Source: Isoperla grammatica (lineage: Eukaryota; Arthropoda; Insecta; Plecoptera; Perlodidae). From it: a DNA stretch of 64,000 bases. The first letter of the stretch is position 1. Every line of letters begins with the position of its first letter. Made by a program: the position numbers and the translations under genes. Below are positions 46,624 through 58,044 of this stretch, piece after piece. Under the pieces are notes generated by a model. It was not told the DNA's origin. It made no database searches and was given only the letters and a program-made list of their open reading frames with translations. The stretch is taken from positions 36,731,826 to 36,795,825 of the forward strand of contig OX246746.1 in assembly GCA_945910005.1 (NCBI GenBank), given 5' to 3'.

Positions 46624-46775
46624 CCTTGGACATTCCTTCCCAGCTATCCAAACACCAAATAACCTAGTTAGTCATCTGAAGAGGGGCACATCAGATATGG
46701 CTGGTGTGCACTCTAGGGCCTATAACGAGTATTTCTACGAAACATTATTATTAATTATTTATTATATAACCTATC
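46624..46775 (+). mobile_element. tRNA-derived SINE, 3' half
   Basis: This continues the SINE at 45365 with CATTCCTTCCCAGCTATCCA, AATAACCTAGTTAGTCATCT and GAAGAGGGGCACATCAGATA. It ends TTTCTACGAAACATTATTAT and an AT-rich tail. Excising 45532-46631 in thought leaves a continuous SINE. Confidence 0.9.
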
Positions 46776-47277
46776 AAACGAACCCCGTGAAATTTGTGAT
46801 CGCGAAATCATGTGATCTTTGTAGGCCTATGCAGATTGCTTTATGTGACACCTAACTGTTGGCATTTCATTACGAGATGGGTTCAAGCATTGTACATAGG
46901 TAGGTACAGGCCTATACTGCTCCTATACATAAAAATAAAATGTGATATATTGAAAAACTGAAAATAATGTGAAATCCTCTGTTTTACTTTTCTGTGAAAT
47001 AACCACGAAATGTCGCTAAACTAGCATGCCTTTCTGCCAAATTTGCACAAAAATCGTGTTGTTTAAAATAAATAATCTTGTTTAAAACCATGAATTAATC
47101 TCCTACATACATTAATCTCCTACATGTAGGCAGGCGCAGGCCTACACAGAAAAAAATATTAACACCAGTTTGCACTGATATCGTGTATTTTTGAAATGAT
47201 ATCTTAATTAAAATGACCCATTTTCATGGGGATCGAGAATGTGCTAACTAATGTGTTCTTGTTTTATTTGATTTCAG

Positions 47278-47325
47278 CATGTGATGAATTTCTGAAGACC
47301 TTATAAGCTGGGGGAGGAAATCTTG
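47278..47325 (+). other. Candidate 48-bp non-coding exon of the TLC gene
   Basis: A strong acceptor, TTTTATTTGATTTCAG, ends at 47277. A strong donor, G|GTATGT, follows at 47326. The 48 bases between them contain an in-frame stop relative to the upstream ATG at 42180, so the exon would be untranslated or would end a short upstream frame. This is a splice-site prediction only. Confidence 0.35.
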
Positions 47326-48495
47326 GTATGTAGGCCTAGGCCTACTTATTGTTTGTGAGTACCCTACTGCTTTGATTTTGACTTGATCATATTTTTTTAA
47401 CTAGTCTAATCTGTAGGCCCTACCCACGGTTCTTCACGAATAACATACCTAATAGAGCCAAGTAAAACTCGTGTTACGAAATAAAACAAAACTGTTGGGC
47501 CTATATCCCTAAAAATGATAATATGCAACACGCGTACGATTTTTTTTGTTAAACGAAGCACTTACTTTAATAGTATTAGATATAAAAACTATATTGGTGC
47601 AAGTCCTAAGAAAAAAATATATTTTTAAATAGGTTTAATATTGGTTTTGTTGTCGGCTGTCGCATTTATTCAAGTTTCAACTCGGGGATCTGAAATGCGT
47701 TGAGGTGCTGTGACGTCATGACTCAGTAGGCGAGGCGTAACAGAGACCAATCGCTAAGGCGGTGAGCGTACACAGAGACAAACCATGACATCAAATCCCA
47801 TCAAGCAGCTCGTTTTTCACGCCCTTTTATTTAAAATTACCGAACCAATTATTTTGAGGCAACGACTGAACTTTTATTCAAAATTCAAAGACACAAAATT
47901 ATTACATGAGAAACAAGGTATTTAAAAGTTGATTAAAAAATGCATACGCGTGTTCCCTATTATGGACGAGATGTCGTGTCAACGTGCTAATTATGCAAAT
48001 TTTGAATCGCGAAATAACGCGTTTTGGAGCTTTAACCACGAAATCCACGAAATATCTGTATTCGCGAAATAAGACCGAAATGACGAAAAAGTGTTAAATT
48101 TCGGGCACAAATAAGTGTTCAAAGGGTAAAAAAAGAACATGCTCAGAAGAATTTAAAATCTAAAGGAAATAAATAGGAAGTAGGGCCTACTGTTTATACT
48201 CACGAATGACTCGTTTTTATTTGTTTATGTGATATTCCTTAATTGATCGTGAACGTTTTTTTTTTGCTTGTTATGCGCCTTATAAAAGTAATACCACCAA
48301 AGCGGGAAATTGGGGAAAAACAAAACCATTTCTATTTTCTGTAGGGCTCGACCCATGTCAGCTATAATCTCAGTGAGGTACAACTACAGCCTATTTTCAT
48401 CTCCATAGGTATTGTGTAGGTCTATTGTATTTAGGTATTCCAAACAGGTTTTTAACTAAGCAATAGTCGTTCATCCAACGAAAAATTACTCTTGT

Positions 48496-48524
48496 ACCAG
48501 GTGTCCTTCCTGGTACAAGAATTA
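48496..48524. other. 11-bp perfect hairpin
   Basis: CTTGTACCAGG and CCTGGTACAAG form a perfect 11-bp stem around a 7-nt loop (TGTCCTT). There is no T run after it and no known role; it may be part of a decayed foldback. Confidence 0.8.
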
Positions 48525-48875
48525 GGAACAAAAAGTTTGGCTGCATGTTTAAAAATGAAAGTTATAGCTACCCTAATATAAGTAACAATCTAACTAGGCC
48601 TATCTCTTATTTTCTATTGTTTGAACTGCTTTAGTAGGTAGCCTACAGTAGGCCTACCTATGTACTTTTAATCTTTTGCTCTAATAGGCCTAACCATTCT
48701 TTCAACTTTTCCTTTGAGCAGCAAGTCACCTTATATGGGTCTTGGATAGAATTAATGCTACTGTAGGCCATCTTATAAAATTAATAATGTACTAAAAAAG
48801 GTTTTGAGAATTCAACTCTAATAGCTTGTTAAATATTTCTGCAGGCTACACATATGGTAGAAAATCTTGCTCGAG

Positions 48876-49065
48876 ATGTATCTCGAACTTGGAGCGGCCG
48901 TTATATTTGGAATTTTGTGGACTATAAGCTACCTTTCGCTGAAAAAGAGATGGGACATCGAACCGGAGTGGAGTTGTCGCACAGTGACTGCAATCCATGC
49001 AACAACTGTGACCTTCCTAGCAGGTGTAGCCTGGTACTTGGGACCCAGCCCATTTACTGAACCAG
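48876..49065 (+). CDS. TLCD5: TLC-domain protein (TMEM136/TLCD5-like), first coding exon
   Basis: This encodes residues 1-63 and the first base of codon 64. It begins MYLELGAAVIFGILWTISYL, a first membrane helix, followed by a charged segment and EWSCRTVTAIHA, then GPSPFTEP. The EWSCR-xVT-xxH and GPWPFTxPG pattern is characteristic of the TMEM136/TLCD5 branch of TRAM-LAG1-CLN8 proteins. I chose ATG 48876 because an in-frame TAG lies upstream at 48858-48860. An out-of-frame ATG at 48854 opens an overlapping 68-codon frame that could act as an upstream reading frame. The donor GTATGG follows at 49066. Joining to 59719 gives glycine (G|GT) and restores the family sequence TEPGG. Confidence 0.85.
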
Positions 49066-49097
49066 GTATGGCATGTTTTATTACAAATTTGGTTTAA

Positions 49098-49477
49098 GAG
49101 CGAAGGGTACCTCTAAGTCAAAAACCGCAGAAAATTTTCATTTTTCAATTATATCTCGAGAATATACCTACTCGAAATCGAAAATCTGCGTCAACAGCGC
49201 ACTGTGTTTTGGTAAGCCCTACATACTGAATGAAATATTTTAACCCTTAGCACAGTTATTTTGATTATTAAATCCATAATTAAGGAAGAAAATAAAAATA
49301 AAATCATAGACCCTACTGATTAAATGTAAGACACATTTTAGAGCATTCAGTATGTAGGGCTTACCAAACCACAGTGCTGTTGATGCAAAGTTTCGATTTC
49401 AAAGTCCATTCTTTGATAGGCCTATAATTTAAAAATGAAAATTTTGTGGATTTTTGACGTAGAGGTACTTTTCGCTC
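49098..49477. mobile_element. Palindromic MITE with TTAA flanks, copy 1
   Basis: TTAA flanks both ends (49094-49097, 49478-49481). Inverted ends read GAGCGAAGGGTACCTCTA and GAGCGAAAAGTACCTCTA, then (A/C)GTCAAAAA. The arms continue inward to a conserved GGTAAGCCCTACATACTGAA and its complement, about 120 bp per arm, around an AT-rich centre. There is no coding capacity. TTAA targets suit piggyBac-type elements, but the ends lack the usual CCC start, so the superfamily is open. It lies 32 bp after the TLC exon 1 donor. Confidence 0.85.
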
Positions 49478-49840
49478 TTAAGGCAAAGAGATAGTCCCAA
49501 TATTAAAACCTTGCAAAATAAAAGTTTTTAGTACCTAATTTCTTGAAATTGGTATAAAAGTTTTCTAGTACCTTATCTTGGAATTGGTAGGCTTACACAA
49601 TAAGGAAAAAATGAGTAATAATTAGTGATGCGGATGATAATCGTATATCGATATGAAAATTTTGTGGGTTTTTGACGTAGAGTTACCCTTCGCTCTTAAG
49701 GCAAAGAGATAGTCCTAATATTAAACTTTGCAAAGTAAAAGTTCTTAGTGTTATTCTGATGTCTTAAAATTGGTATATAAGTTTTCTTGTAATAATTGAG
49801 TAATAATTAGTAATGCAAAGGATAATCGTATAACGATACG
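49436..49840 (+). repeat. Imperfect tandem duplication of the MITE right end and flank
   Basis: The segment GAAAATTTTGTGG, TTTTTGACGTAGAG, TTCGCTCTTAAGGCAAAGAG, ATAGTCC and the following 120 bases to GGATGATAATCGTAT recur from about 49655 with moderate divergence. Both copies include the non-MITE flank (TATTAAAACCTTGC versus TATTAAACTTTGC). This is therefore a local duplication after insertion, not a second insertion. Confidence 0.75.
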
Positions 49841-50406
49841 ATACGATAAGCGACGTTATATCGCTATTATCATTGCGATATTATTTTGCACCCAGTATCA
49901 TGATAAATTGTTAGTACGTCTTGTTATCGTTTAGTTCACAACTTTGCACGGCGGTTATTACTCATTTGATTATTTCTATTGATGTTAGTCGACCATCCCT
50001 TTGCCCTTTGCAAAGCTTTCAATAATTTCAAATGATGACAATGGCATTGTATCAATAACTTAAGAAGTGTAGGCCTAGCCTAATCAATAAACTATAAATC
50101 AGCTATCAAAGATATTACTAGGCCATCTTTGGAAACGTCTCTATTCGGCGCGATTTTCCGATATTATCGCGATTTAACGTACCCATCGTTCTTATGGCAA
50201 ATTTGACACCATGTTTTCGCCCGAAAAAAACATATAGGCCAAGGCCTATATAATTTGTGCTGGAAAAGCAAAAATAGACTTACCACTATATAGGTTAACA
50301 CTAATTTTGTATTTTTATAAAACTATCTCCCTTGACCTCTAATTATCAGATACACACTCGATTCTTTAAAAATTCGACATATAAACTGTAAACTCTTTTG
50401 CCTTGC

Positions 50407-50530
50407 ATTTATAACATCACATACATGTTAGGCTAATCTCCCTTTACATTTATAACATCACATACATGTTAGGCTAATCTCCCTTTATATTTATAACATC
50501 ACATACATGTTAGGCTAATCTCCCTTTACT
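50407..50530 (+). repeat. 41-bp minisatellite, 3 copies
   Basis: The unit ATTTATAACATCACATACAT plus GTTAGGCTAATCTCCCTTTAC starts at 50407, 50448 and 50489; nearly identical copies. Confidence 0.95.
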
Positions 50531-50755
50531 GTCACATATCTGATATTTGTATTTGTATCTGTATTGTATTGTATTATATTTTATGCATTGTGTCTGTGTA
50601 CTGGCCAGCGTGCCATCTATCATGTTTATTTCAATTTAAATCTAGTACATACTCTTATCATACCTTTAGTAATAAGACCATGACAATACCTATATTTCTA
50701 CAATGTACCAATCAACAGGTTAATAAATTATCTTATCTTATCTTATCTTATCTTA
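50531..50755 (+). mobile_element. Possible LINE 3' tail
   Basis: An AT-rich segment ends with a run of ATCTT/TCTTA units at 50727-50755, preceded by CAATCAACAGGTTAATAAAT. Short-unit tails after an AATAAA-like sequence are typical of some non-LTR retroelement 3' ends. No reverse transcriptase is seen, so confidence is low. Confidence 0.3.
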
Positions 50756-51835
50756 ACATTTATAGTTTTAAGGTTAGGATATCGCTAGCACTAGGGCCCG
50801 CTAGAGGGGTAAGGGGGAATGCAACATAGTTTGCCGTACATTGGAGTAAAGTACCTATATCTTAGGAACTAATAAAGCTATGAAGGTGATCGTGGACTTT
50901 TTAGAAAGCTTAAATCATCAGCTTCAATTGTATCTATAAATTGATTACTAATGTCTTTAATTACATAATGTAAATGCTCTTTTAATTAACATCTGTAAAA
51001 TTGAGTTCTAGATCGATATTTAGACCAAATATTAATCCAGCAACAAAATTCAAACGTTTTTGCATAAAACGCATAAATTGTAAGGTCTAACCGCAGGTAT
51101 ATTTTCAATTTTCAAACTCGACTTCAATGAAAAAAATAATTAATGAAACTTAATTAAATTATCTATTGTTTGTGAATATGATATGATATTAACAAAAGAC
51201 CGACGGTCAGACCTTGCATTTGGTTCTAGAACTTGAATGCTTTTTAAATTTTTAAGATATCTTTCACCGTTCTCAAACTATCAATTAAATTAGTTTTTAA
51301 AATTTTAAGAATTATTTTGTTCGACAAGGAGCGCTTAGAGTGGCAGTGTTTGGAACTCGGTAGTAAGTTGACCATTCATTCGCGGGAAGGACAAAATGCA
51401 ACTTTGGAACAGATTGAAGCTTGTCACCTGTCACATACCTAATTACACTATAATTATGTGGTCGTACCGCATGGATAGTTCGATACTGAAATGCAGCTCA
51501 ACGATGCTCGCCTGCACCTACGCTTACAATTATTTCGAAATTTCACTTGTGTTAATATCGGCCTAATCTACAAGATATCTACGATACACTTTGTAGTTTG
51601 TAAAGATTATCAATTTACACCATTTGAGACAGACTCTCAACCGCGTATCACCAGTAGGCCTACTGAGATGAGAATCCATGAATGGGTTTTGGGGAGCTGC
51701 ATAAGCAACCTGACCTAATAATTTATGCAAGGACGAAAATTCGTTGTTTGTATATCACATACTAATATTAAATATGGGTTAATTAGCAATATGTGGTAAG
51801 ATGGTTTCGTGATCACTTGTTATTGGTATGTTTAT

Positions 51836-51925
51836 TGATTTTATTTGTTTATTTATTTATTTATTTATTTATTACAACGCCAAATGACATTCACAAGTAC
51901 AACGTTACATATAGCATAAAAGATA
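51836..51925 (-). mobile_element. Possible non-LTR retroelement 3' end, minus strand
   Basis: Read in reverse, GTGAATGTCATTTGGCGTTG is followed by TAATAAATAAATAAATAAAT and A-rich sequence. The combination of TGGCGTTGTAATAAATAAA resembles 3' ends of L2/CR1-like elements in invertebrates. No coding part is present. Confidence 0.4.
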
Positions 51926-52426
51926 TTGTATATAAAAATAATAATAATATAAAAACCTTTTATAATTGGTAATTCACTCCTATGCACCTGTAATATATTT
52001 TGCATAATCCAAGTTTGACGCAACAGCAGTGCGTAGATTCAACAAATACACGTAATAATGTATGGCAGTAAATATATGTTACCACTATAAAAAATATCCT
52101 GACTGAAATCTTCGTAGGCTATCTATCGAATGTATATCCACTTATATTTGTATCAAATACTAATTTTTATTGTGATTTATGGGAACAAAATAGATGGGCT
52201 TGGTCTTATCAGGCTTGTGTATGTGTTACCCTCTCCACAACTCGATTGAAGGTTGCTCGAGTCCGCTGTTATCTTTCGTTCTGCACCTGCGTCGGATCAT
52301 ATTTCAGAACATATCTTATCACACTCGTAGGTCGACGGCTGACATCACAACACACCAGAAATGACCGCCAATACAATTTATCGACTGATGAATTAACAGA
52401 ATATTCATATTTACAAGACCGCTGAC

Positions 52427-52955
52427 GCGGCCTTGAGCCGCTGCCGTCACTGTTGGGAAAGGTCACTTGTTGGAAAATTCGACTTTTTTTTGTAATTGTC
52501 ACTTTTCTTTTTTTTTTTTGTCTCACTTTTTAAAAAATTTTCGGTTGGAAAAAAGAAAAAAAAATTTGAAAAAAAAAATTCATGTTGAAAAATTTTTAAG
52601 TGATGTAAAAATTTTCGAGTTTTTCTATGTACGTGTCGCGGCCTTGAGCCGCTGCCGTCACTGTTGGGAAAGGTCACTTGTTGGAAAATTCGACTTTTTT
52701 GGGTAATTGTCACTTTTTTTTTTTTTTTTTTTGTGTCACTTTTTAAAAAATTTTCGGTTGGAAAAAAGAAAAAAAAATTTGAAAAAAAAAAATTCATGTT
52801 GAAAAATTTTTAAGTGATGTAAAAATGTTCGAGTTTTTCTATGTACGTGTCATGTTAATTGGTCGTAGATACTTATTTTAAGAAAGAAACTTGAAAATTG
52901 TGTGATTCTGAAAAAAGAAAAAAAAAAATTTCATGTCGAAAAATTTCTAAGTGTT
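52427..52955 (+). repeat. 211-bp tandem duplication plus decayed third part
   Basis: Two copies start with GCGGCCTTGAGCCGCTGCCG at 52427 and 52638. Each contains TTGGAAAATTCGACTTTTTT, T-rich and A-rich runs and TTTTTCTATGTACGTGTC. A partial third copy (AAAATTTCATGTCGAAAAAT) lies at 52915-52955. The unit starts with a small hairpin, CGGCCTTGAGCCG. Lys/Phe-rich frames here are artefacts. Confidence 0.85.
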
Positions 52956-53819
52956 AGAAAATGTGGGATTCGAATCGAGGACCCATAAGGCACTGGACAC
53001 TTGAACTCTTTATGCTATGCTACAACATTGGGCATTGGGCATTGGGCAACGGCGGAGTATATGGGCCTCGCCTGGCTTCATGTCTTCGATCGCGAATCGA
53101 AGTCAATAAAATCGACTTGAAAAATAATCGTTCCATAATCAACAGATTAGTTTCTTAGGACGCCGTTAGATGGCGTCACCTACTTCTTTCGAATAGCTTG
53201 TAGTCGATCAAGGAGTTGGACAACAGTATTGTTGTACAAAAACAGTAAATTTATATATTTCGCATCATTTTACACGGGCGTGTATTAAAGCTGCAGATTG
53301 AGCTTTTCTAGTGATTTAAAGAGCTCGTATATTTGATATTGAATTAAAATTTTCAAATATGTGGTCATTGTGTCCGTAAGTTATACCGTTCGGTCACAGG
53401 ACGCTTTACAACACAAAGGTGTGTTTTGAAAAGGACGAAAATGGGTGTTTATTCCGATTTCATCCATGTACACGACACCCTCGTGTCTTCAGGTTTAAAT
53501 TTTTTTCCATCAAGTAAGAACTAAAAATATTAAATAAAGAGTTGCCCAAACTTATTCCATCATAAATTTTTGAAAAAGTTGATAATAAGTTCGTACTTTG
53601 GTCACTTGAAAAGACATAGTTGAAATTTCGGCACATTTTGGATCTTTCAAATGCTTGTCGGTACGTTCCGGTACAGTTGTCGTCAACCAAAAGCATATCA
53701 TAAAAAACATATTGAAACGAGCTTTCAGAAGATACCAAAATGGGCTGTCCGATTTCAAAAGTGAATTAATGGGGGAACGTCCAGAAAGTGACGATCGAGA
53801 AATCGATTCATACATGTAC

Positions 53820-55840
53820 CCAATGAAGAATTAATATGTCAGAGACGGTACGTGCCGGGTACGTCTGGGTACGTTGAAACAATAGCCAATAGTTCCAGGT
53901 ACTAGATAATTTGGGTTTAAAAAATTACAAAAAATTTAAACATGCTTTTTTAACACATTTAAAACACTTTTTCCGACATTCCCCTGGAAAAACACGACAA
54001 AGAATTAAATTTAATTAAAAAAGTCCCAACTTTGGGGGCCCGTAACTAAGTCCAGGGACATTTCTAAATAAAAATGCCTGTCCTCAAAGTTTCTAAATTT
54101 AGTTAAATTTATTTAAATGTAAAAATCATTTCTTTAAAAAAATATTTGAGTGTGCCGGGCCAAAAGTCGCAGAAAGTGGTCGATTATTTTCGTCGTTTTT
54201 TTACACAATGAACAATTAAAAAACTCGTTGGGGGTACAGTTCCGGGTAGAAAAAAAAAAAAAAATATCCAAATTAAGTCAGATAAATTGAAAAGAATACT
54301 GTAGCGACAAAACGTACCTACCCCTATTAGGGTGGGTGTGAAAAGAGTTCAAACCCAAAGAACCTAAAAAACTGAAAACTTGAAAATAGCTTTGCGCACG
54401 TAGCCATTTCACATGAAAAATCTCGTAAACGGTACGTGCCCGGTACTTGCGGGTACTGCTAATACGTCGTCAATACCTACGGACATATGCCATTTTTGTT
54501 AAAAAAAATGAAAAAAAATTTCGTAAGTGTTTGTTTCGACGTTTAATGAAATGTACCGGAAAAAAAACGGGCGCATTCGATCGTTCAAAACACATTATCG
54601 GGGACGCCCGTGAAGGTAAAGTTTTAAAAATGGTGTCATCCAATAGAAATATGTTCACTTATTAACATAGGGTACAAAAAAGTTTTGAGTGTCATTTCAA
54701 CAACACTTTTAATACGCCAAAACTTAAAGATTTTTTTTGAATGTGTTTTCGCCACCGTCGAAAAACGTTGCGGTAACGTCTGTCATCCGGTGTGTGGGTG
54801 ACTTTTTGGAAATATTCTTTCATGTACCGGTACGGGCAAGTGCTCAGCATCCATAAATATAAAAAGAAAAAATATTAAAAAATTTTAACCTGACGAAAAA
54901 AAATAAAATCTAAACCCGTGTAAAACGAAAATGTAAGTGCCCATAACTAAGGAATGGGGATGAAATTTGAAAATGTCCTCCGTATTTTCATCGCGTATAA
55001 CAAACATCTTTACGACTTAAAAGTCGAAAAAGTTCGAAACCCAAAACTGTGGAAAAAAACTGGCCCCGTCACTTTTTTTCGGCAAACACTACAAAATGTA
55101 CACGATTTGTGTGACTAAAGTTCCGGGACAAAATCAAAAATTTTCAAACTACCAGAAAGCCAGACGATAACGTAAGGTAACGAAACAAAAACAAAGGGCA
55201 TAACTCGTTTGAGTCGACGGGCAGGGCTGTTTGAACGAGAAATTTAATAAAAGTAGAAAATCGGCCAAAATCGGGTTTCAAAACTTTGCCGACTTTGGTT
55301 GCCCGTAACTATCGAACGGGACGCCGGTATTTAAAGTGGGGTGTGTCAAAAGTTTTGCAATTTAGTGGTGTGCATTAACAAAAACAAAAGTAATTTTTTG
55401 AAAAATTCTTTGCCCTCAAAAAACGAAAAGCCGCACGTCGGGGTGGAGAATTTTTCGCCGATTGCCGGAAAAACCACTCCACGGCGGTGGGTAAAAGGGG
55501 TGGAAAAAAATCGCGACCACCACCCTTTTGTGTGCGAAGGGCAAGCGCTTCCGAATACCGGGTCGGCGGGTGGAAAAAGTCGACGGTTTGGGCGTGACGA
55601 TTTTTCGAAAAAAAATCGCGATTATCTCGGAAATCCACACATTTCCAGTTTCCACGCGAAGAAAGGCGGGGAAAATGTCGGAAAATGGAAAATCCAAAAA
55701 TACCGTCGGAAAGCCAGGAAAATTTCCCTCTTGGACATTGTCCAGTATGTCGACGTTTTTCACTTTCCGCGCCGCCTAGGGGGTGGAAAGTGCGACGCGC
55801 CGCCCCACTAGAGGGTTTCGCCCGTACCGTAATATGTTGG
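53820..55840. other. Unclassified A-rich tract with recurring phrases
   Basis: About 2 kb differs in texture from the flanks: many AAAAA runs mixed with CGG/GGG words, CGGTACGTGCC(G/C)GGTAC near 53850 and 54430, and the phrase GCC(C/A)(G/T)(A/T)AACTA followed by GGGA or GGGAC near 54045, 54945 and 55303. Frames up to 156 codons (55341-55811) are lysine/arginine-rich, overlap others and show no domain. It may be a decayed large mobile element or repeat; I could not identify it. Confidence 0.4.
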
Positions 55841-56194
55841 GCAGATAGTGATTGTATGTGTTTATTTTCATTATTTTATGGATACCAAATTTCGAATCTC
55901 GATTCTATTGTAAAAACTGACCGAGCTACACTTGTTTGAAGACTAAAGAAAACTAACTGGAAATCTGAATTGCTTTATACAATCTTAGATGATAAATAAT
56001 AAAGGACAGTGTTCAAAGTTGCAGTTGAATTACTTCTAATTTACTGTACGATTGTAACAAGAGACTAATCAGTAATTAATGATATTTGCCCCGAACTAGA
56101 ATGGAACCCGTGTACGCCAGCTTGGCGGTCTAATTATGATCTTACGATCTGAAATAATCGTGGGCCACAAGAACCATTAATGTGTAAATTGCTA

Positions 56195-56275
56195 CGTTCA
56201 GCAATTAGATAAGCTCTTATGCCAGAGTATTGGTACGTTATGTCGGAGTGCGCTGGTTCGATCCCAGTCGGGAAA
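56195..56275 (+). other. tRNA-like SINE head fragment
   Basis: TAGATAAGCTCTTATGCCAG followed by GCGCTGGTTCGATCCCAGTC has a clear B box (GGTTCGATCCC) with complementary flanks (CTGG/CCAG) like a T arm, and a weak A box. The remainder does not fold as a tRNA. It is best read as a tRNA-derived SINE head or tRNA pseudogene. Confidence 0.5.
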
Positions 56276-57185
56276 AACTTATGACGATTGCTCCATATAT
56301 ATACAATTAAACAGTACACTGGTTTTGTAGCTAAATGAAGCTATATATTTATAACAGGGGATTAGGTATAAAAAAATACGCACTCTTCACTAGTGACAGC
56401 GTCGCCAACAGGTGTGCGTGTGGTTATCCATGGACCCAAGTACAATTGTGAAATGCAACCGACAATGATTCCCAATAATTCATTACATTCACATTTTTAG
56501 TTATTGAATACGGGTATGAAGTAAACTGTGTAGTATGCAACCTATAGACACAACGTAATAACACAACGCAAACAAATTAATATCTACAAGAAATCACTAA
56601 ACACAAAAGAAACCACAGTAGGCTTATAAGTCTATAACATAAAAGCCATACGTACATAACCCGTCATTCCCCCCTCCCCCCCGTCATGTACCCGTTGCTC
56701 TGTAATTTAGAACGCCACAACATTGGTCTAAGACAAATCTCAACTTTGTTTTGGTACGGATGTTCCTCGTAAGACACAGGACACTAGGAGCACAGCTAGG
56801 AGTGTTTTCAATTTTCATTGAGCTTCAAATCTACAAAAACACAGTCCAACTGAAGAGCATTTACCAGACCCCCATTTGCGGGCGTTTCACCGCCAATGCA
56901 GGTGCACAGTTTAACAATAGCAACATTCTCAAATTTTTACTCTGTGGATATAAAAAAACAAAACAATTCCGTTCCGATACAAAAACTCACAAAAATATGA
57001 ATTAAAATATATTTTTAACCATAATTAGACCAAAGTTTGGCCAGTTGTGGGGGAAATTAGAAACGAGATAGACGGATTTTTCCAAAGCTACAACCTAGCT
57101 AATAGTCTAAGAAGAGTACAGACCCAAGCATATTGCTTTATTAAAAAAAAAAAAACAGTACTTGATCGGAAAAACTATGTAATTA

Positions 57186-57633
57186 CCACGTTTACATGCA
57201 GGTTTGAAACCGTTTTGAAATCGTTTTTAGTTTTCAAACTTCCATGTAAACGGTTTTGAGTCGAGTCGAGTCAACCCTGATTTGAAACTGGGTTGACTTG
57301 AAAATTAGTTTTCAAAACTGTCATGTAAACACCGCACCGCCACGTAGACTGGATCCCAAATTGATTCTTTGCTAGTTGTATTATAGCTAGCGGTGTGAAT
57401 TGAGGTTATAGGCCTAGTTGTTGTTGAGTGTTGACGGTCGACTTGACGCTCGCCAACAACAACAACAACATGTACATCACGTATAGCAAGCGGTGTGCCA
57501 AATGGCGCTGCCTAGAGGTAAATTTAGGAAACATATTGGGATTGAAAACGTTTTCAGAATCACACTTTCAAAACTACATGTAAACGCGTTTCACAAGTTT
57601 TGAAAATAATTTCAAAACTGCATGTAAACGTGG
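57186..57633. mobile_element. 448-bp MITE with TA flanks and CATGTAAAC repeats
   Basis: The ends are inverted: CCACGTTTACATGCAG and its exact complement at 57618-57633, then (T)TTGAAA. TA lies on each side (57184-57185, 57634-57635). Several subterminal copies of CATGTAAAC or GTTTACATG occur inside (57240, 57320, 57580), beside TTTTCAAAACT-type sequence. No transposase. A TA target suggests a Tc1/mariner-related origin, but only the ends support this. Confidence 0.85.
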
Positions 57634-57713
57634 TAAATGATTTCAGTCAACAGAAAACAAAACCAAAACACTCGAAAGTTCAATGCGTGATAAAGGGAGG
57701 TGAAGACAAAGTC

Positions 57714-58044
57714 CCTGTTATCCGAGACCATGCAGTCGACTGAGCACTTTGTAGCGATAAGATAACTGACACCGAGGGGGGTGGGGGGGGGGGACGCTTA
57801 CGCTAGTCAAGAAAACTACTTTCTGTCGTGAAATGATAAAAAAATTAAAATGCACATTCTAATTTAAAGAACACTTTTGTAATAACAATGCAATTTGAAT
57901 GGAAGTTGTAGCGTAATTAGCAGTGCAGCTATAAATAAAATGCGTTCTTGCTTCATTGTGTGAATTGTCATATCAAGCTGAACACACTTTCCTGTTATCT
58001 GAGACCACGCAGTCGTCGGCCACTTTGGAGCGATAACCGACCCT
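57714..58044 (+). repeat. Two copies of a 55-bp segment
   Basis: CCTGTTATC(C/T)GAGACCA, CGCAGTCG-like sequence and CACTTTG(T/G)AGCGATAA occur at 57714-57770 and again at 57991-58044, about 277 bp apart in the same orientation. A G-rich run (GGGGGGTGGGGGGGGGGG) lies between them at 57776. Confidence 0.7.

Larger units (their letters stand above)
46776..48875. other. 5' intronic or leader region of the TLC gene
   Basis: Mostly non-coding. It contains the candidate 48-bp exon (listed separately), scattered AGGCCTA motifs and a perfect hairpin (48496-48524). CGAAAT repeats recur at 46.96-48.1 kb, for example GCGAAATAACGCG and TTCGCGAAATAAGACCGAAA. An acceptor, TTTCTGCAG, ends at 48844, just before the coding exon. 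Confidence 0.45.

Noticed and set aside
52269..52797. Lys/Phe-rich frames
   Set aside because: Created by A and T runs in the 211-bp duplication.
55341..55811. 156-codon lysine/arginine-rich frame
   Set aside because: Overlaps several other frames of similar size in a low-complexity tract; no recognisable protein feature.
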